Of a stretch of 64,000 bases of DNA, positions 25,780 to 35,997 are shown piece by piece (positions within the stretch are counted from its first letter, which is position 1; each line of letters opens with the position of its first letter). The position numbers and the translations under genes are program-made. Below the pieces are notes generated by a model. The model saw only the letters and a list, made by a program, of their open reading frames with translations, was not told where the DNA came from and did no database searches. This DNA is from Maribacter sp. GTDB taxonomy: Bacteria; Bacteroidota; Bacteroidia; Flavobacteriales; Flavobacteriaceae. The DNA lies in NCBI GenBank assembly GCA_020629415.1, contig JAHDDL010000015.1, positions 1-64,000 of the forward strand, written 5' to 3'.

Positions 25780-26946
25780 TTATTCATCATTCTTTGCCAT
25801 TAAATGATAAACTCCAAATAGTGGACCTATTGCTAAAGGAATAAACAAAAGAGAAATAGGCACGATGGATTGAAGCGATCCTAGAAGTTGTATACTGATG
25901 ATCGTTATTGCAAAACCTATACAATTTACTAGTGTAAGTGCTGTGCCTTTTAACTCTGGAGCAACTGCGGATGCCACTAAATTTGAGAATTGTGGTGAAT
26001 CTGCAGTTACCGCAATTCCCCATAAACACCAACCTGCTAAAAAAAGGTATATAGGAAATGAAAATAGTATTGGCGATATTAAACATAAAAAACCAGATAC
26101 TATTAGAGCAATTAGAGCCACTTTTTTACTGCCTATGCGTTGCGAAATTAGACCACCATAGGCACATGATAATCCGCCAAGGGCTATTACGACTCCCGAC
26201 CAAAGTGATACAGAAATTTCGCTAGCCGATTCTAAAGCAAAAAACTGAATTGCGATAGGTGTAAATGCCCAAAAAGCATAAAGTTCCCACATATGGCCAA
26301 AATAGCCGAAAGCAGCTTTTTTGAATTTTTTATTTTTGAACAGTTGGGGTCCTGCATCTAGTTTTATAGTAGCACTCGCAACTCTGAAAGGACCATTGGG
26401 TACCAGAAAAAACAGAAATAAACCACCTATTGCAGTAATACTAGAAGTCAATTTAATAACGGTATCTGGATGGTTGGCCAATGGGCTGCCCTTAATTAAA
26501 AATGGAAAGGCGGTACCAAGAACTAAAGCCCCTACGAGAAATCCCAATGCTTTGCCCAAACCTTTTTCATAATAATCTGCAGCTATTTTCATTCCTACGG
26601 GATAGATACCTGCTAAAAAGAAACCTGTACTAAACCTGGCAAATAATAATCCGCCAACATTTAAATCCGGGTAAACCAACAACAGGTTTGAAATAGAAGC
26701 TAAAAAAGCGCAAACCATAAAAACCTTAGAAGGGGAAAAGCGATCAGCAATCATTAGAATTCCAAAAATCAATGTACCTATTATAAATCCGAATTGTACG
26801 GAAGAGATGACGTAACTAACAATGTCTGCACCAAAATCTAATTTTTTGGTCAACGATTCCATAATCGCGTTACCTGCAAACCAAGTAGAGGTACAGGCAA
26901 ATTGAGAAATAATTATAATTGGTAGAATATGTAGCTTTTGCTTCAA
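25780..26946 (-). CDS. MFS transporter
   Basis: This 388-residue inner-membrane protein has 12 predicted helices and the charged loop between the halves typical of the major facilitator superfamily. Signature pieces are FGFIIGTLIFGILMIADRFSPSKVF after helix 2 and FARFSTGFFLAGIYPVGMKIAADYY near helix 4. It resembles the nitrate/cyanate-type or metabolite MFS group, but the substrate cannot be read. It lies 4 bp after the propeller/SnoaL gene and is the last gene of the apparent trehalose operon. Confidence 0.87.
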   Translation of the reverse strand: MKQKLHILPIIIISQFACTSTWFAGNAIMESLTKKLDFGADIVSYVISSVQFGFIIGTLIFGILMIADRFSPSKVFMVCAFLASISNLLLVYPDLNVGGLLFARFSTGFFLAGIYPVGMKIAADYYEKGLGKALGFLVGALVLGTAFPFLIKGSPLANHPDTVIKLTSSITAIGGLFLFFLVPNGPFRVASATIKLDAGPQLFKNKKFKKAAFGYFGHMWELYAFWAFTPIAIQFFALESASEISVSLWSGVVIALGGLSCAYGGLISQRIGSKKVALIALIVSGFLCLISPILFSFPIYLFLAGWCLWGIAVTADSPQFSNLVASAVAPELKGTALTLVNCIGFAITIISIQLLGSLQSIVPISLLFIPLAIGPLFGVYHLMAKNDE

Positions 26947-26950
26947 TAGA

Positions 26951-28474
26951 TCAATGTAAAAAAGTAACCTTGGCTATTTTATTGTTTTCAATTTCATAAA
27001 TACCAATTGCTGTAAAAGAATTACCGTTAACGGTAATAAATTCTTCATCAATGACAATATTACCTATTACGATCCTATTCTTGGTATCACAATGAAGGTT
27101 TGGGGTAGTGCCAAAAAAACGATTATAGTCCTTACGCATATTTTCAATTCCCTCTGTTCTTAGTTCGCCGTTAGCACCATAAACTTTCACGTTCTTGGCG
27201 TAAGCATTTAAAAAAGCATCAATGTCCTTTGCATTATAGCCCTCAAGCTGTTGTTGTACAAGTATTTCTGGATTGTAATTGATTGGTATATCTTTTATGA
27301 AAGTCATGCTATTTATAAAGTCGTCAACCTCATAAATGGCAACTTGTTGAAATTGTTTATCGCCAATGGTTATCTGTTCTTGATCAATGACGGTCTTACC
27401 CAAATGTATTCTAGAGGATACTTTTACATCAATATGTGGCGTACGGTCATAAAAGCTCTGATATTTTTCCTTTAAAATTTCCCGCCCTATATACAAGGTG
27501 TCTTTTGGGTAGTTTTTTACCACAACATTTTTGGAAAAACAGTTGGCAAATGCTTGTGCATCTCGTGCGTTGAACGTTTCTACTTGTTTGTCAATAATAG
27601 TTTTTTGAGAATCTTTAGATACAAAACTCAGATAATTTCCTTTTGGACTAATTGCCAATCTAGATACGCCGTTGACATCTGGATGATCAATTTGGCATGC
27701 CAACTGCCATTCTGTATCCGTTTTGGGGTCAAAAGACAAAATTGTTGATTCATAGGTAGTAAGTAATTTGCCATTGTTCGTCCAACAAACATCTTGGGTA
27801 TCTTCTAAAAGAGTTATGATATCATTTGTTTCCTTAGAATTAGGATTTAGGGATGTAACAGTTGCATTCTCGCCCTCTTTTGCTATAAAACTTATTAGTT
27901 CTGTATTGGGAATTTTATGCAAAGACCTACCTACATTTTTCCGTACAATATTATGGGTATCTTCCTTTAAATTATATACCACCAAATCCATACGATTTTT
28001 AATTAATACGGTACATACGATTATGTCTTTGGTGTACCAAACATGATAACCCACTTTCAAATCTGGTATTAACATCCTTGATTTACCTGTCTTTACGTTA
28101 TAGGCATATAAACGTTGTAGACCAGTGTCATCTAAACGAACGGCTGAAATATTTTCATTACCAGGAATTTTTAGCGGAGAATATTCACTACCATTAGGAG
28201 TATTGGAAAGCCAGGCTGTTGTTTTTTCGTTTATATCATAGATAGCAATATCAGTTTGAGTAGTTCTTGTTGATGCAAATAAAATTTTATCATCAGAAAA
28301 AAAAGAAGGCTGATTGTCATAACCTTCTTTATTAGAAATATTTATTGGGAATCCAATTTTTAATGAGTCATTAAACCAATTTATATCCGCCAGGTACAAT
28401 TCTGTTCCTTGTTGAGCATAAGATTCAAGGCAGCAAATAACAACTACGAAGACAAGCGTGAAATTTTTTTTCAT
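26951..28474 (-). CDS. secreted beta-propeller protein with two C-terminal SnoaL-like domains
   Basis: This 507-residue exported protein starts at the ATG at 28474, at a signal peptide (KKNFTLVFVVVICCLESYAQ); an upstream in-frame ATG would overlap the OtsAB gene. The first about 290 residues are TolB/WD40-like blades (FSDDKILFASTRTTQTDIAIYDI, ISPKGNYLSFVSKDSQ). Two tandem SnoaL/NTF2-like domains follow, near residues 295-395 and 405-507. They are clearly related to each other: VETFNARDAQAFANCFSKNV versus LEGYNAKDIDAFLNAYAKNV, and GKTVIDQEQITI versus GNIVIDEEFITV. The combination is unusual. It lies between trehalose synthase and an MFS gene in one operon. Confidence 0.85.
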   Translation of the reverse strand: MKKNFTLVFVVVICCLESYAQQGTELYLADINWFNDSLKIGFPINISNKEGYDNQPSFFSDDKILFASTRTTQTDIAIYDINEKTTAWLSNTPNGSEYSPLKIPGNENISAVRLDDTGLQRLYAYNVKTGKSRMLIPDLKVGYHVWYTKDIIVCTVLIKNRMDLVVYNLKEDTHNIVRKNVGRSLHKIPNTELISFIAKEGENATVTSLNPNSKETNDIITLLEDTQDVCWTNNGKLLTTYESTILSFDPKTDTEWQLACQIDHPDVNGVSRLAISPKGNYLSFVSKDSQKTIIDKQVETFNARDAQAFANCFSKNVVVKNYPKDTLYIGREILKEKYQSFYDRTPHIDVKVSSRIHLGKTVIDQEQITIGDKQFQQVAIYEVDDFINSMTFIKDIPINYNPEILVQQQLEGYNAKDIDAFLNAYAKNVKVYGANGELRTEGIENMRKDYNRFFGTTPNLHCDTKNRIVIGNIVIDEEFITVNGNSFTAIGIYEIENNKIAKVTFLH

Positions 28475-28496
28475 TGTAATAAGTAAGTGGATAACA

Positions 28497-30710
28497 TTAT
28501 TTTTTGTTGGCAAATCTTTTTAAAATTGCACGAACATTTTTTGTGTTATCAACAAAGTATCTTGCTTGTGTTTTTTGGCGACCTACTTTCACGGTAATAG
28601 AATCTTCTGGCAGCTCTTGAAACATAAACTCATCTGTCCAGTCATCACCAATAGCGAAAACAAAATCGTACTCGTGTTCCGTAAACACACGCATAGAGGC
28701 TCTACCTTTGTTTACATTGCTACTTTTTATTTCCATAACCTTGTTACCGTTTAAGACACTAAGGTCATCATTGGCAATAAGACTGGTAAGTACTGTATTT
28801 AATTCAACAGAACGTTTTTGACCAAAATCTGGATCGGTTTTTCTGTAATGCCATGCCAAAGAGTAATTTTTCTCTTCAATAAAGCTACCTGGTGTGCGGT
28901 CTACAAAAGATTCCAATACGGGTAGAATTTTTTCCATCCAATCTTTCTTTACGGTCTCTAACATTCTAAACTCTTCGCCACCTTGTGAGATCCATACGCC
29001 ATGTTCAACAATCATATTGTATTTTTTGGGCAAGAACCATTTGGTAAACGTTTCTTTGTCACGCCCACTGATCAAATACATATCCGTATTTGGCTGAGAA
29101 GAAATCTCGTCTAAAAGTTGGTATAGCTCCTCGTCCGGTGAGGCTTTTTGTGGGTCTGAATGAAAGCCTGCCAATGTACCATCATAATCCAAGAACACCA
29201 ATCTTCTCTTGGCTTTGCTATAATCATTCATCACGGTATTCATGAGGTTTTCGGATAATTTTTTCGATTTATACGTTTGGTCTTTTTCTTTTTGACCTAC
29301 TAATGAATTCATAAAGTCGTTCGCCCATTTTTCTACATTGTAACGTTCTAATCGTTTTTGTAATGACGTATTTCTAGAAATCTGCTCTTCTTTTGGCATG
29401 TTGATAGCCTCGTATAAAGAATCTGCTATTTGTTCAAAGTTGTTGGGATTTATAAGTAAGGACTCGTTCATTTCATTGGCAGAGCCGGCCATTTCGCTTA
29501 AGATTAATACACCCGTTTTATCCGTTCTGGTAGCAATGTATTCCTTTGCAACTAAGTTCATACCATCTCTAATTGGTGTTAACCAAGCAATATCTGAAGA
29601 AGTGTAAAGGTCAATTAAATTATCAAAAGGCATTGATCTGTAGAAATACCAGATAGGTGTCCAGCTAACTGTTGAAAGTTCCCCGTTAATACGACCTACG
29701 AGTTCATCTACTTCACGTTTTAGCAATTGGTACTGCGGTACATTAGATCGTGAAGGCACAGCAAGAATAATCAGTCTTACTTTCTCTTTATATTGTGGGT
29801 ATTTGTTTAGGAAATATTCAAAGGCATTCAGGCGTTTTGCAATACCCTTGGTGTAATCTAAACGGTCAATAGATAAGAAGAATTTGGCATCTGGTGCAGA
29901 TTTTTTATGGGTATCCAGTCGTTTCTGCAATTCAGATTTTTCATCCTCGGTCCGCTGAGAATGTTCTTTTGCAGCTTCGCTGAATTTTTTATAATCGATA
30001 CCCATAGGGAAGGAATCAACTTTAATCACCCTATCATCTAAATAGATGTCATTAAAACTTACTTCTAAGCCCAACAGTCTGCGTACAGAGCTTAAAAAGT
30101 GACGCTCATAGTCATAGGTATGAAAACCAATTAAATCTGAACCTAACAAACCTTGCAATACCTCACGTCTCCATGGTAGTGTTCTAAAGATTTCATATGA
30201 AGGAAAGGGAATGTGTAAAAAGAAGCCAATAGAAATATCAGGTCTTTCTGCGCGTACCATTTGTGGTACCAACATCAGCTGGTAGTCATGAATCCAAATT
30301 GTATCTTCATTATCCGCTTTGGCAAGAATGGCATCGGCAAATTTCTGGTTCACCGCTTTATAAATTTCCCAGCTCTCCAATTCAAACTCAGAGTATTCCA
30401 AAAAGTAGTGGAAAAGTGGCCAAACGGTTCTATTGCTAAATCCGTAGTAAAATCCGTCAACCTCTTTTTCTGTCAAGTTTACTTTTGAAGAACCATGTTC
30501 TGCAAGTGCACTATCAATTTTTGGTATCAACTCTTCAGGTATTTCTTCGTCAGTTAATCCGCTCCAACCTATCCACAAGCTATCACCGCCAGAGTGTACA
30601 GATTTCATTCCAGTAGCCAATCCGCCTACACTTGGTACCGCAGTAATGTCGCCATTGCTAATTTGTAATTGTACAGGTAGTCTATTTGAGATAATGATAG
30701 TTTTCGCCAT
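28497..30710 (-). CDS. otsAB: fused trehalose-6-phosphate synthase/phosphatase
   Basis: This 737-residue enzyme makes trehalose from UDP-glucose and glucose-6-phosphate. The N-terminal half is a GT20 synthase (IISNRLPVQL, GGLATGMKSV, IWIHDYQLMLVPQMVR, FFLHIPFPSYEIFRTLP). The C-terminal half is a HAD phosphatase (FLDYDGTLAG with Asp508 and Asp510, then GDDWTDEFMF). Both active sites look complete, so trehalose-6-phosphate would be made and dephosphorylated in one protein. It is the first gene of a three-gene run with the propeller/SnoaL protein and the MFS transporter, and is divergent from a GH15 glycosidase. Trehalose is a common osmoprotectant. Confidence 0.95.
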   Translation of the reverse strand: MAKTIIISNRLPVQLQISNGDITAVPSVGGLATGMKSVHSGGDSLWIGWSGLTDEEIPEELIPKIDSALAEHGSSKVNLTEKEVDGFYYGFSNRTVWPLFHYFLEYSEFELESWEIYKAVNQKFADAILAKADNEDTIWIHDYQLMLVPQMVRAERPDISIGFFLHIPFPSYEIFRTLPWRREVLQGLLGSDLIGFHTYDYERHFLSSVRRLLGLEVSFNDIYLDDRVIKVDSFPMGIDYKKFSEAAKEHSQRTEDEKSELQKRLDTHKKSAPDAKFFLSIDRLDYTKGIAKRLNAFEYFLNKYPQYKEKVRLIILAVPSRSNVPQYQLLKREVDELVGRINGELSTVSWTPIWYFYRSMPFDNLIDLYTSSDIAWLTPIRDGMNLVAKEYIATRTDKTGVLILSEMAGSANEMNESLLINPNNFEQIADSLYEAINMPKEEQISRNTSLQKRLERYNVEKWANDFMNSLVGQKEKDQTYKSKKLSENLMNTVMNDYSKAKRRLVFLDYDGTLAGFHSDPQKASPDEELYQLLDEISSQPNTDMYLISGRDKETFTKWFLPKKYNMIVEHGVWISQGGEEFRMLETVKKDWMEKILPVLESFVDRTPGSFIEEKNYSLAWHYRKTDPDFGQKRSVELNTVLTSLIANDDLSVLNGNKVMEIKSSNVNKGRASMRVFTEHEYDFVFAIGDDWTDEFMFQELPEDSITVKVGRQKTQARYFVDNTKNVRAILKRFANKK

Positions 30711-30813
30711 AAAAGAGATTTTTTTGCTACTTTTTGATAATTATTTCTCTAAATTTCGGGAAAAAGGAGGGCAATACCAATTGAAACCTCATATGAATCA
30801 ACATTTTTATTGA

Positions 30814-32616
30814 ATGGATAATTTAGACTACGGAATAATAGGAAATTGTAGAAGTGCCGCATTAATATCAAAGACAGGAAGTATAGACTGGTGTTGTTTG
30901 CCAGAATTTGATAGTCCGTCAGTATTTGCCAAATTATTGGATGACTCTATTGGAGGAAGTTTTGAAATCAATGTAGATGATAGTTATGAAATTACACAGA
31001 AGTACGAGCAGTATACCAATATTTTAATAACTTCCTTTAAATCTGGCAATGACCATTTTGAGATTCATGATTTTATGCCCAGATATCGTAAAGAGGAGAA
31101 AAAGTATCATTCTCCTCCAGAATTGATACGGTATTTTAAGCATATCTCCGGTAAACCTAGTTTTTCGGTATTATATGACCCTAAGTTAGAGTATGCAATG
31201 GGTACCACCGATACCTTTATCAAAAAAGATTTCATAGCAAGTCTAACGCACGATGTAAAGTTCGATACTGTTTTTTTATATACCTCTTTCAATAAAGAAT
31301 CTGTTGCAAACAGCGCAGAGCTCACGTTAACACAAGATGAGTTTATGTTAATGGGCTACAACGAGAAATTGTTATTGCCAACCACGGAAAGAGCGTATTT
31401 AGAATTGCAAAATACAAAGGTGTATTGGTTAAACTGGTCTAATTTAACGCCTACCTACAAAAAATTCAACGAAGAAATTTCTAGAAGTGCGCTGACCTTA
31501 AAGCTTTTAAGCTATGACAAAACCGGTGCCGTATTAGCGGCTGCAACAACTTCATTGCCAGAAACTATTGGAGAGGTACGTAATTGGGATTATCGCTTTT
31601 GTTGGATCCGTGATGCCTCTATGGTAATTAAGGTAGTATCAGAATTGGGTCATAAGAATGTCGCTCGACGTTATTTGCAATTCATTATTGATTTAATACC
31701 AGATAAAGCAGAAAAGCTACAGATCATGTACGGTATTAATAAGGAGAAAAAATTAACCGAAGAAACATTGGAGCACTTGGCAGGTTACAAAGGCTCAAAA
31801 CCTGTACGTATCGGTAATGCGGCATATCACCAAAAACAGAATGATATTTATGGTATTCTGATGGATGTGATATATGAGCAGATGGTAAAATTCAGCATTG
31901 ATATTGAAAATGGTGAAGATTTATGGGCGATAACGAAAGGAATCGTTTGGATCGTTAGCAATAATTGGAAGGATGCCGATAAAGGTATTTGGGAGTTTAG
32001 AGCAGAAGATAGACATTTTACCTTCTCGAAAGTATTATGTTGGACAGCCTTAGATCGTGCCATTAAGGTTGCAGAGATGTTAGGTAAAAAGCATAAAATT
32101 GAAAAATGGGAGCCTATTAGAGCTGAAATCTGGAAAGATATCTATGATAATGCATGGAACGAAGAAGTAGGGGCTTACACGCAATCGTACGGTTCTAAGG
32201 AGCTAGATGCCTCTGTATTATTGATGGAATCTTATGGTTGTGTGAAAGCCAAAGATGAGCGCTACATAAAAACCGTTAACGCTATTGGAAAAGAATTAAG
32301 CAATGACGGATTGTTATACCGATATAAGAACGAAGATGACTTTGGTCTACCATCATCATCGTTTACCGTATGCACATTCTGGTATATAAATAGCCTGTTT
32401 AAAATAGGGGAGCGCAAGAAAGCACTTGAATATTTTGAGCGATTATTAGGTTATAGTAATCATTTAGGTCTCTTTAGTGAAGATATTGATTTTAAGACAA
32501 AAAGATTGTTGGGTAATTTCCCACAGGCCTATTCACATTTGGCACTTATAGAGTGTGCTATCAACTTCTCTAAAAAAGAGAGTGAGGATCAAATGATGGA
32601 ATCTTTAAGAGAATAA
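30814..32616 (+). CDS. glycoside hydrolase family 15 protein (glucoamylase/trehalase-like)
   Basis: This 600-residue cytosolic enzyme is a GH15 family member. It has the N-terminal beta-sandwich (YGIIGNCRSAALISKTGSIDWCCLP) and the catalytic (alpha/alpha)6 barrel with VRNWDYRFCWIRDASM, GIWEFRAEDRHFTFSK (probable general acid Glu394) and LFSEDID (probable general base Glu556). Bacterial GH15 enzymes include glucoamylases, glucodextranases and trehalases. Its divergent placement 103 bp from otsAB makes a role in trehalose or related glucan breakdown likely, but that is inference from context. It ends directly against the stop codon of the convergent decarboxylase gene. Confidence 0.92.
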   Translation: MDNLDYGIIGNCRSAALISKTGSIDWCCLPEFDSPSVFAKLLDDSIGGSFEINVDDSYEITQKYEQYTNILITSFKSGNDHFEIHDFMPRYRKEEKKYHSPPELIRYFKHISGKPSFSVLYDPKLEYAMGTTDTFIKKDFIASLTHDVKFDTVFLYTSFNKESVANSAELTLTQDEFMLMGYNEKLLLPTTERAYLELQNTKVYWLNWSNLTPTYKKFNEEISRSALTLKLLSYDKTGAVLAAATTSLPETIGEVRNWDYRFCWIRDASMVIKVVSELGHKNVARRYLQFIIDLIPDKAEKLQIMYGINKEKKLTEETLEHLAGYKGSKPVRIGNAAYHQKQNDIYGILMDVIYEQMVKFSIDIENGEDLWAITKGIVWIVSNNWKDADKGIWEFRAEDRHFTFSKVLCWTALDRAIKVAEMLGKKHKIEKWEPIRAEIWKDIYDNAWNEEVGAYTQSYGSKELDASVLLMESYGCVKAKDERYIKTVNAIGKELSNDGLLYRYKNEDDFGLPSSSFTVCTFWYINSLFKIGERKKALEYFERLLGYSNHLGLFSEDIDFKTKRLLGNFPQAYSHLALIECAINFSKKESEDQMMESLRE

Positions 32617-34041
32617 TCACCCAGTAACATACGCTTTAATTTTAGCGATTAGGGCTTTTAAATGTTGCTCTGTAGTGAACGGATTCATGATTGTAACACG
32701 TAAATAATGTAGTCCTTTCAGCTTAGTCTGTACAATATAAAATTCGCCATCTTCTAAAAGAAATTGGCGAATTTTTTCATTTAGAATGTTTAAGCTTTCA
32801 ATATCCGAACCTGGAGCACAATATCTAAAACATACAATATTGGACATTGGTCTTAGCGCCAATTCAAAATTGGTTTCTTGCTCTATTATGTTTGCAAATT
32901 GTACACCCATGTCGTACAGATGGGTAACATTGGTGTCAAAAACTTCTTCCCCGTATAATTTTAAAAGCGTAAACCAATGTATGGCCATCATATTTTTGGT
33001 ACATTCAAAGGTACGTTTGCCAGAGTTGTACCAATCTTCATGTTCAGAGTCCGATAGCAAATAATCGGCTTTTTGACTAAAAGTGGTTTTTGCATGGACT
33101 TCATTTTTAAAGAGTAGGGCGGTGGTCAATGCTGGCATCATCATCATTTTATGGCCATCGATAACAACCGAATCCGCTTGGTCAATACCTTTGAGGGTAT
33201 GTTTGTATTTTTTAGAAAATATCCCCGCACCACCATGGGCTCCGTCAACATGAAACCAAATGTTTCGTTCTTTTGCAAATTTCCCAATGGTTTCCAAGTC
33301 ATCAAAAATACCGGTTGCCGTAGAGGGGGCACTACCTACAATAGCAAATATTTCTATACCTTGGTCAACAGCTTCTTTAAATTTGACCGCTAGAATATCG
33401 GTATTCATGCTAAAACATTCTGTGACAGGTACTTTAATGATGCCTTGTTCACCTAGTCCCATAATTCTAGCTGCACGATCAACGCAATAATGTGCTTCTT
33501 CGCTCACCATAATTCCTAATTGATTTTGGCAGCCGTCATTCCATATATCTTGTTTTGTAATGGCTTTTCTGGCGCTTAATAATGCAGTTAGGTTGGCCAA
33601 GGTTCCTCCAGAAGTTAAAAATCCTCCCGATAAATCATTGAAGCCAATTTTCTGGCATATAAGTTTTATGATAATACGTTCTATTGCATTTGAGGACATG
33701 CCCATTTCGTAAACCGCTGTTCCGTTATTTAGTAAAGCGCTGATTAAACTCGTTAATGCGGTTATTGGTGCTGGCGGACTTACTTGGTGACCTATATAAT
33801 GTGGATGGTGAATATATGTGGTTCTATTGGTAATTTCTTTGAACAAGTTGTTACTATCTCCATTAATCAGAAAATTTCTCCAAAATTCAAGTTCATCATC
33901 AGGATTGTTCCAATTTATAGCTTTTTTTGAAGTTTCATTAAGCTTATCCTTTAAATGCAAAGTAAGTTGATCAACTAATTGATGCCCATTCGTATTAAAG
34001 TCTGAAGTGTTATAAACCTGTTCTAGTAATTTCTTGTTCAT
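32617..34041 (-). CDS. PLP-dependent group II decarboxylase
   Basis: This 474-residue cytosolic enzyme is a pyridoxal-phosphate decarboxylase of the aromatic-L-amino-acid/glutamate/diaminobutyrate group. The PLP lysine is Lys298 in DSVVIDGHKMMMMP, preceded by the HVDGAHGGAG metal/PLP phosphate region; the N-terminal THIHHPHYIGHQVSPPAP-type segment is also typical (read here as TTYIHHPHYIGHQVSPP). The substrate amino acid is not identifiable; diaminobutyrate, DOPA or tyrosine-like acids are candidates. Its stop codon abuts the GH15 stop. A terminator separates it from the fatty-acid operon upstream. Confidence 0.9.
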   Translation of the reverse strand: MNKKLLEQVYNTSDFNTNGHQLVDQLTLHLKDKLNETSKKAINWNNPDDELEFWRNFLINGDSNNLFKEITNRTTYIHHPHYIGHQVSPPAPITALTSLISALLNNGTAVYEMGMSSNAIERIIIKLICQKIGFNDLSGGFLTSGGTLANLTALLSARKAITKQDIWNDGCQNQLGIMVSEEAHYCVDRAARIMGLGEQGIIKVPVTECFSMNTDILAVKFKEAVDQGIEIFAIVGSAPSTATGIFDDLETIGKFAKERNIWFHVDGAHGGAGIFSKKYKHTLKGIDQADSVVIDGHKMMMMPALTTALLFKNEVHAKTTFSQKADYLLSDSEHEDWYNSGKRTFECTKNMMAIHWFTLLKLYGEEVFDTNVTHLYDMGVQFANIIEQETNFELALRPMSNIVCFRYCAPGSDIESLNILNEKIRQFLLEDGEFYIVQTKLKGLHYLRVTIMNPFTTEQHLKALIAKIKAYVTG

Positions 34042-34083
34042 GGTTTAAAAATAGTTTCAAAATGAATCTTTACCAAACAAAAA

Positions 34084-34107
34084 AAACCGCCCCATTCGGG
34101 ACGGTTT
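34084..34107 (-). terminator. terminator of the beta-oxidation operon
   Basis: AAACCG-C-CCC pairs with GGG-A-CGGTTT (one mismatch, ATTC loop). On the minus strand it is followed by a run of T residues (A run at 34077-34086). It lies 38 bp past the acyl-CoA dehydrogenase stop. Confidence 0.85.
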
Positions 34108-34144
34108 AGTATTCAAGTTACCAAACAACAAAAGGTAATCTGAA

Positions 34145-35956
34145 TTAGTCAAACGTGTAACCGTTGTCTGCAGCAACCTTATCGGCAATTTGTGTGCGTA
34201 AAGCAACTACATTAGGGTAATTTGTATATTTCGTGAAACGTTTAAGTCCCATTAACATCATTCTTTGCTCATCGCCCTCGGCAAAAGAAATAATAGCTTC
34301 TTTTCCTTTATTGATGATGGTTTCAGTTGCATTGAACAAATATAATCTAGACATCGCTATTTGTGTAGCTTGAGCTTCCTCGCCAAAACGTTTTGCATTT
34401 TTCTCTGTACGTAATAAAGCAGATTCTGCCATATATACCTCAATAAGAATATCAGAAGCCGCCAACATTAACTGCTGGTGTTTTTCTAATTCTGGTCCAA
34501 ATTTTTGAACTGCAGAACCGGCAACCATTAAAAATACTTTTTTTAATCTCTTTAAGATATCTTTTTCTTCGGCAAATAATTCTGAAAAATCAGGAGTATC
34601 AAAAGAAGGAATACCCATTAACTCTTCACCAACCGCCGTAGCAGGACCTAAAAGATCTACATGGCCTTTCATGGCTTTTTTAACAAGCATACCAACGGCC
34701 AACATTCTATTGATTTCGTTAGTACCTTCATAAATACGTGCAATTCTTGAATCTCTCCAAGCAGATTCCATAGGAGTATCGGCACTAAAGCCCATACCAC
34801 CAAAAATTTGGATTCCTTCGTCAGTAGTATTTTGGCAATCTTCAGAAACGGCTACTTTAAGAATAGAACATTCAATTGCATATTCTTCAACACCTTTTAG
34901 TTCAGCTTCTTGGTGTGTATTACCTTCAGCTTCACGAATAGCAATACGGTCTTCAATATTCTTGGCAGCTCTATAACTGGCAGACTCATCTACATAAACA
35001 CTGGTAGCCATATCCGCAATCTTAGACTTAATGGCGCCAAAGTTCATAATAGGAGTTTTAAACTGAATACGCTCGTTAGCATATTTAGTAGCTTCACCAA
35101 TAACTCTTCTTTGTGCATCTAAACAAGCAGCGGCCAATTTAATACGCCCCACATTTAAAGCGTTCATTGCAATCTTAAATCCGTTTCCTCTAGTAGAAAG
35201 CATATTCTCAACGGAAACTTTTGTTTCATTGAAGAATACCTGACGGGTAGAAGAGGAGTGGATACCTAATTTCTTTTCCTCATCACCTAAAGTGATTCCG
35301 TTACTTGGGTCATTTTCAACGATAAAACCAGTAATGTTTTTATCATCTTCAATACGTGCAAATACAATAAACATGTTACAGAAACCTGCATTTGAAATCC
35401 ACATTTTCTGACCTGTAATGCTATAAGATTTACCATCTTCAGAAAGAACAGCTTTCGTTTTTCCTGAGTTTGCATCAGATCCAGCACCTGGTTCGGTAAG
35501 GCAATATGCGCCAAACCACTCTCCTGAAGCTAATTTTGGAACATATTTTTGCTTTTGCTCTTCTGATCCGTAAAGGGTAATTGGCATTGTACCAATACCT
35601 GTATGCGCTCCAAAAGCAGTACTGAAGGATCCAGTAGCCCCAGAAATATAATCACATACCAACATAGTAGAAACAAAGCCCATGCCCATACCACCATATG
35701 ATTCCGGTACAGCAACACTCAATAACCCTAACTCACCTGCTTTACGCATAGTTTCTTCAGTGAAAGCATAATCTTTATTTTCAAAACGCTCCCAATGTGC
35801 CCAAAGTTCTCTGTCAACAAATTCTTTGGTACTCTCACGCATCATGCGTTGCTCTTCGTTTAAATCTTCAAGTGTGAAAACGTCTTCACAATTAGTTTCC
35901 TTTACAAGGAACTGTCCTCCTCTAAGAATATCTTTTTTTGCTGTATCTGTACTCAT
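34145..35956 (-). CDS. acyl-CoA dehydrogenase
   Basis: This 603-residue FAD enzyme catalyses the first step of beta-oxidation. Family motifs are YCLTEPGAGSDANSGKTKAV (FAD and substrate binding), KMWISNAGFCNMFIVFARI, GVEEYAIECSILKV and QIFGGMGFSADTPMESAWRDSRIARIYEGTNEINR, in which the Glu of YEGT is the expected catalytic base. It has a C-terminal extension of about 150 residues beyond the medium-chain enzyme length, as in very-long-chain types. It is the last gene of the fatty-acid operon. Confidence 0.95.
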   Translation of the reverse strand: MSTDTAKKDILRGGQFLVKETNCEDVFTLEDLNEEQRMMRESTKEFVDRELWAHWERFENKDYAFTEETMRKAGELGLLSVAVPESYGGMGMGFVSTMLVCDYISGATGSFSTAFGAHTGIGTMPITLYGSEEQKQKYVPKLASGEWFGAYCLTEPGAGSDANSGKTKAVLSEDGKSYSITGQKMWISNAGFCNMFIVFARIEDDKNITGFIVENDPSNGITLGDEEKKLGIHSSSTRQVFFNETKVSVENMLSTRGNGFKIAMNALNVGRIKLAAACLDAQRRVIGEATKYANERIQFKTPIMNFGAIKSKIADMATSVYVDESASYRAAKNIEDRIAIREAEGNTHQEAELKGVEEYAIECSILKVAVSEDCQNTTDEGIQIFGGMGFSADTPMESAWRDSRIARIYEGTNEINRMLAVGMLVKKAMKGHVDLLGPATAVGEELMGIPSFDTPDFSELFAEEKDILKRLKKVFLMVAGSAVQKFGPELEKHQQLMLAASDILIEVYMAESALLRTEKNAKRFGEEAQATQIAMSRLYLFNATETIINKGKEAIISFAEGDEQRMMLMGLKRFTKYTNYPNVVALRTQIADKVAADNGYTFD

Positions 35957-35997
35957 GTTGTTAATAGTATTTAGTATTTAGAATTGAGAAAATAGAA

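Noticed and set aside
25690-25780. TGACCA..TGGTCA hairpin as a terminator of the MFS gene
   Set aside because: The stem is only 6 bp with a long loop and no T run on the correct side.
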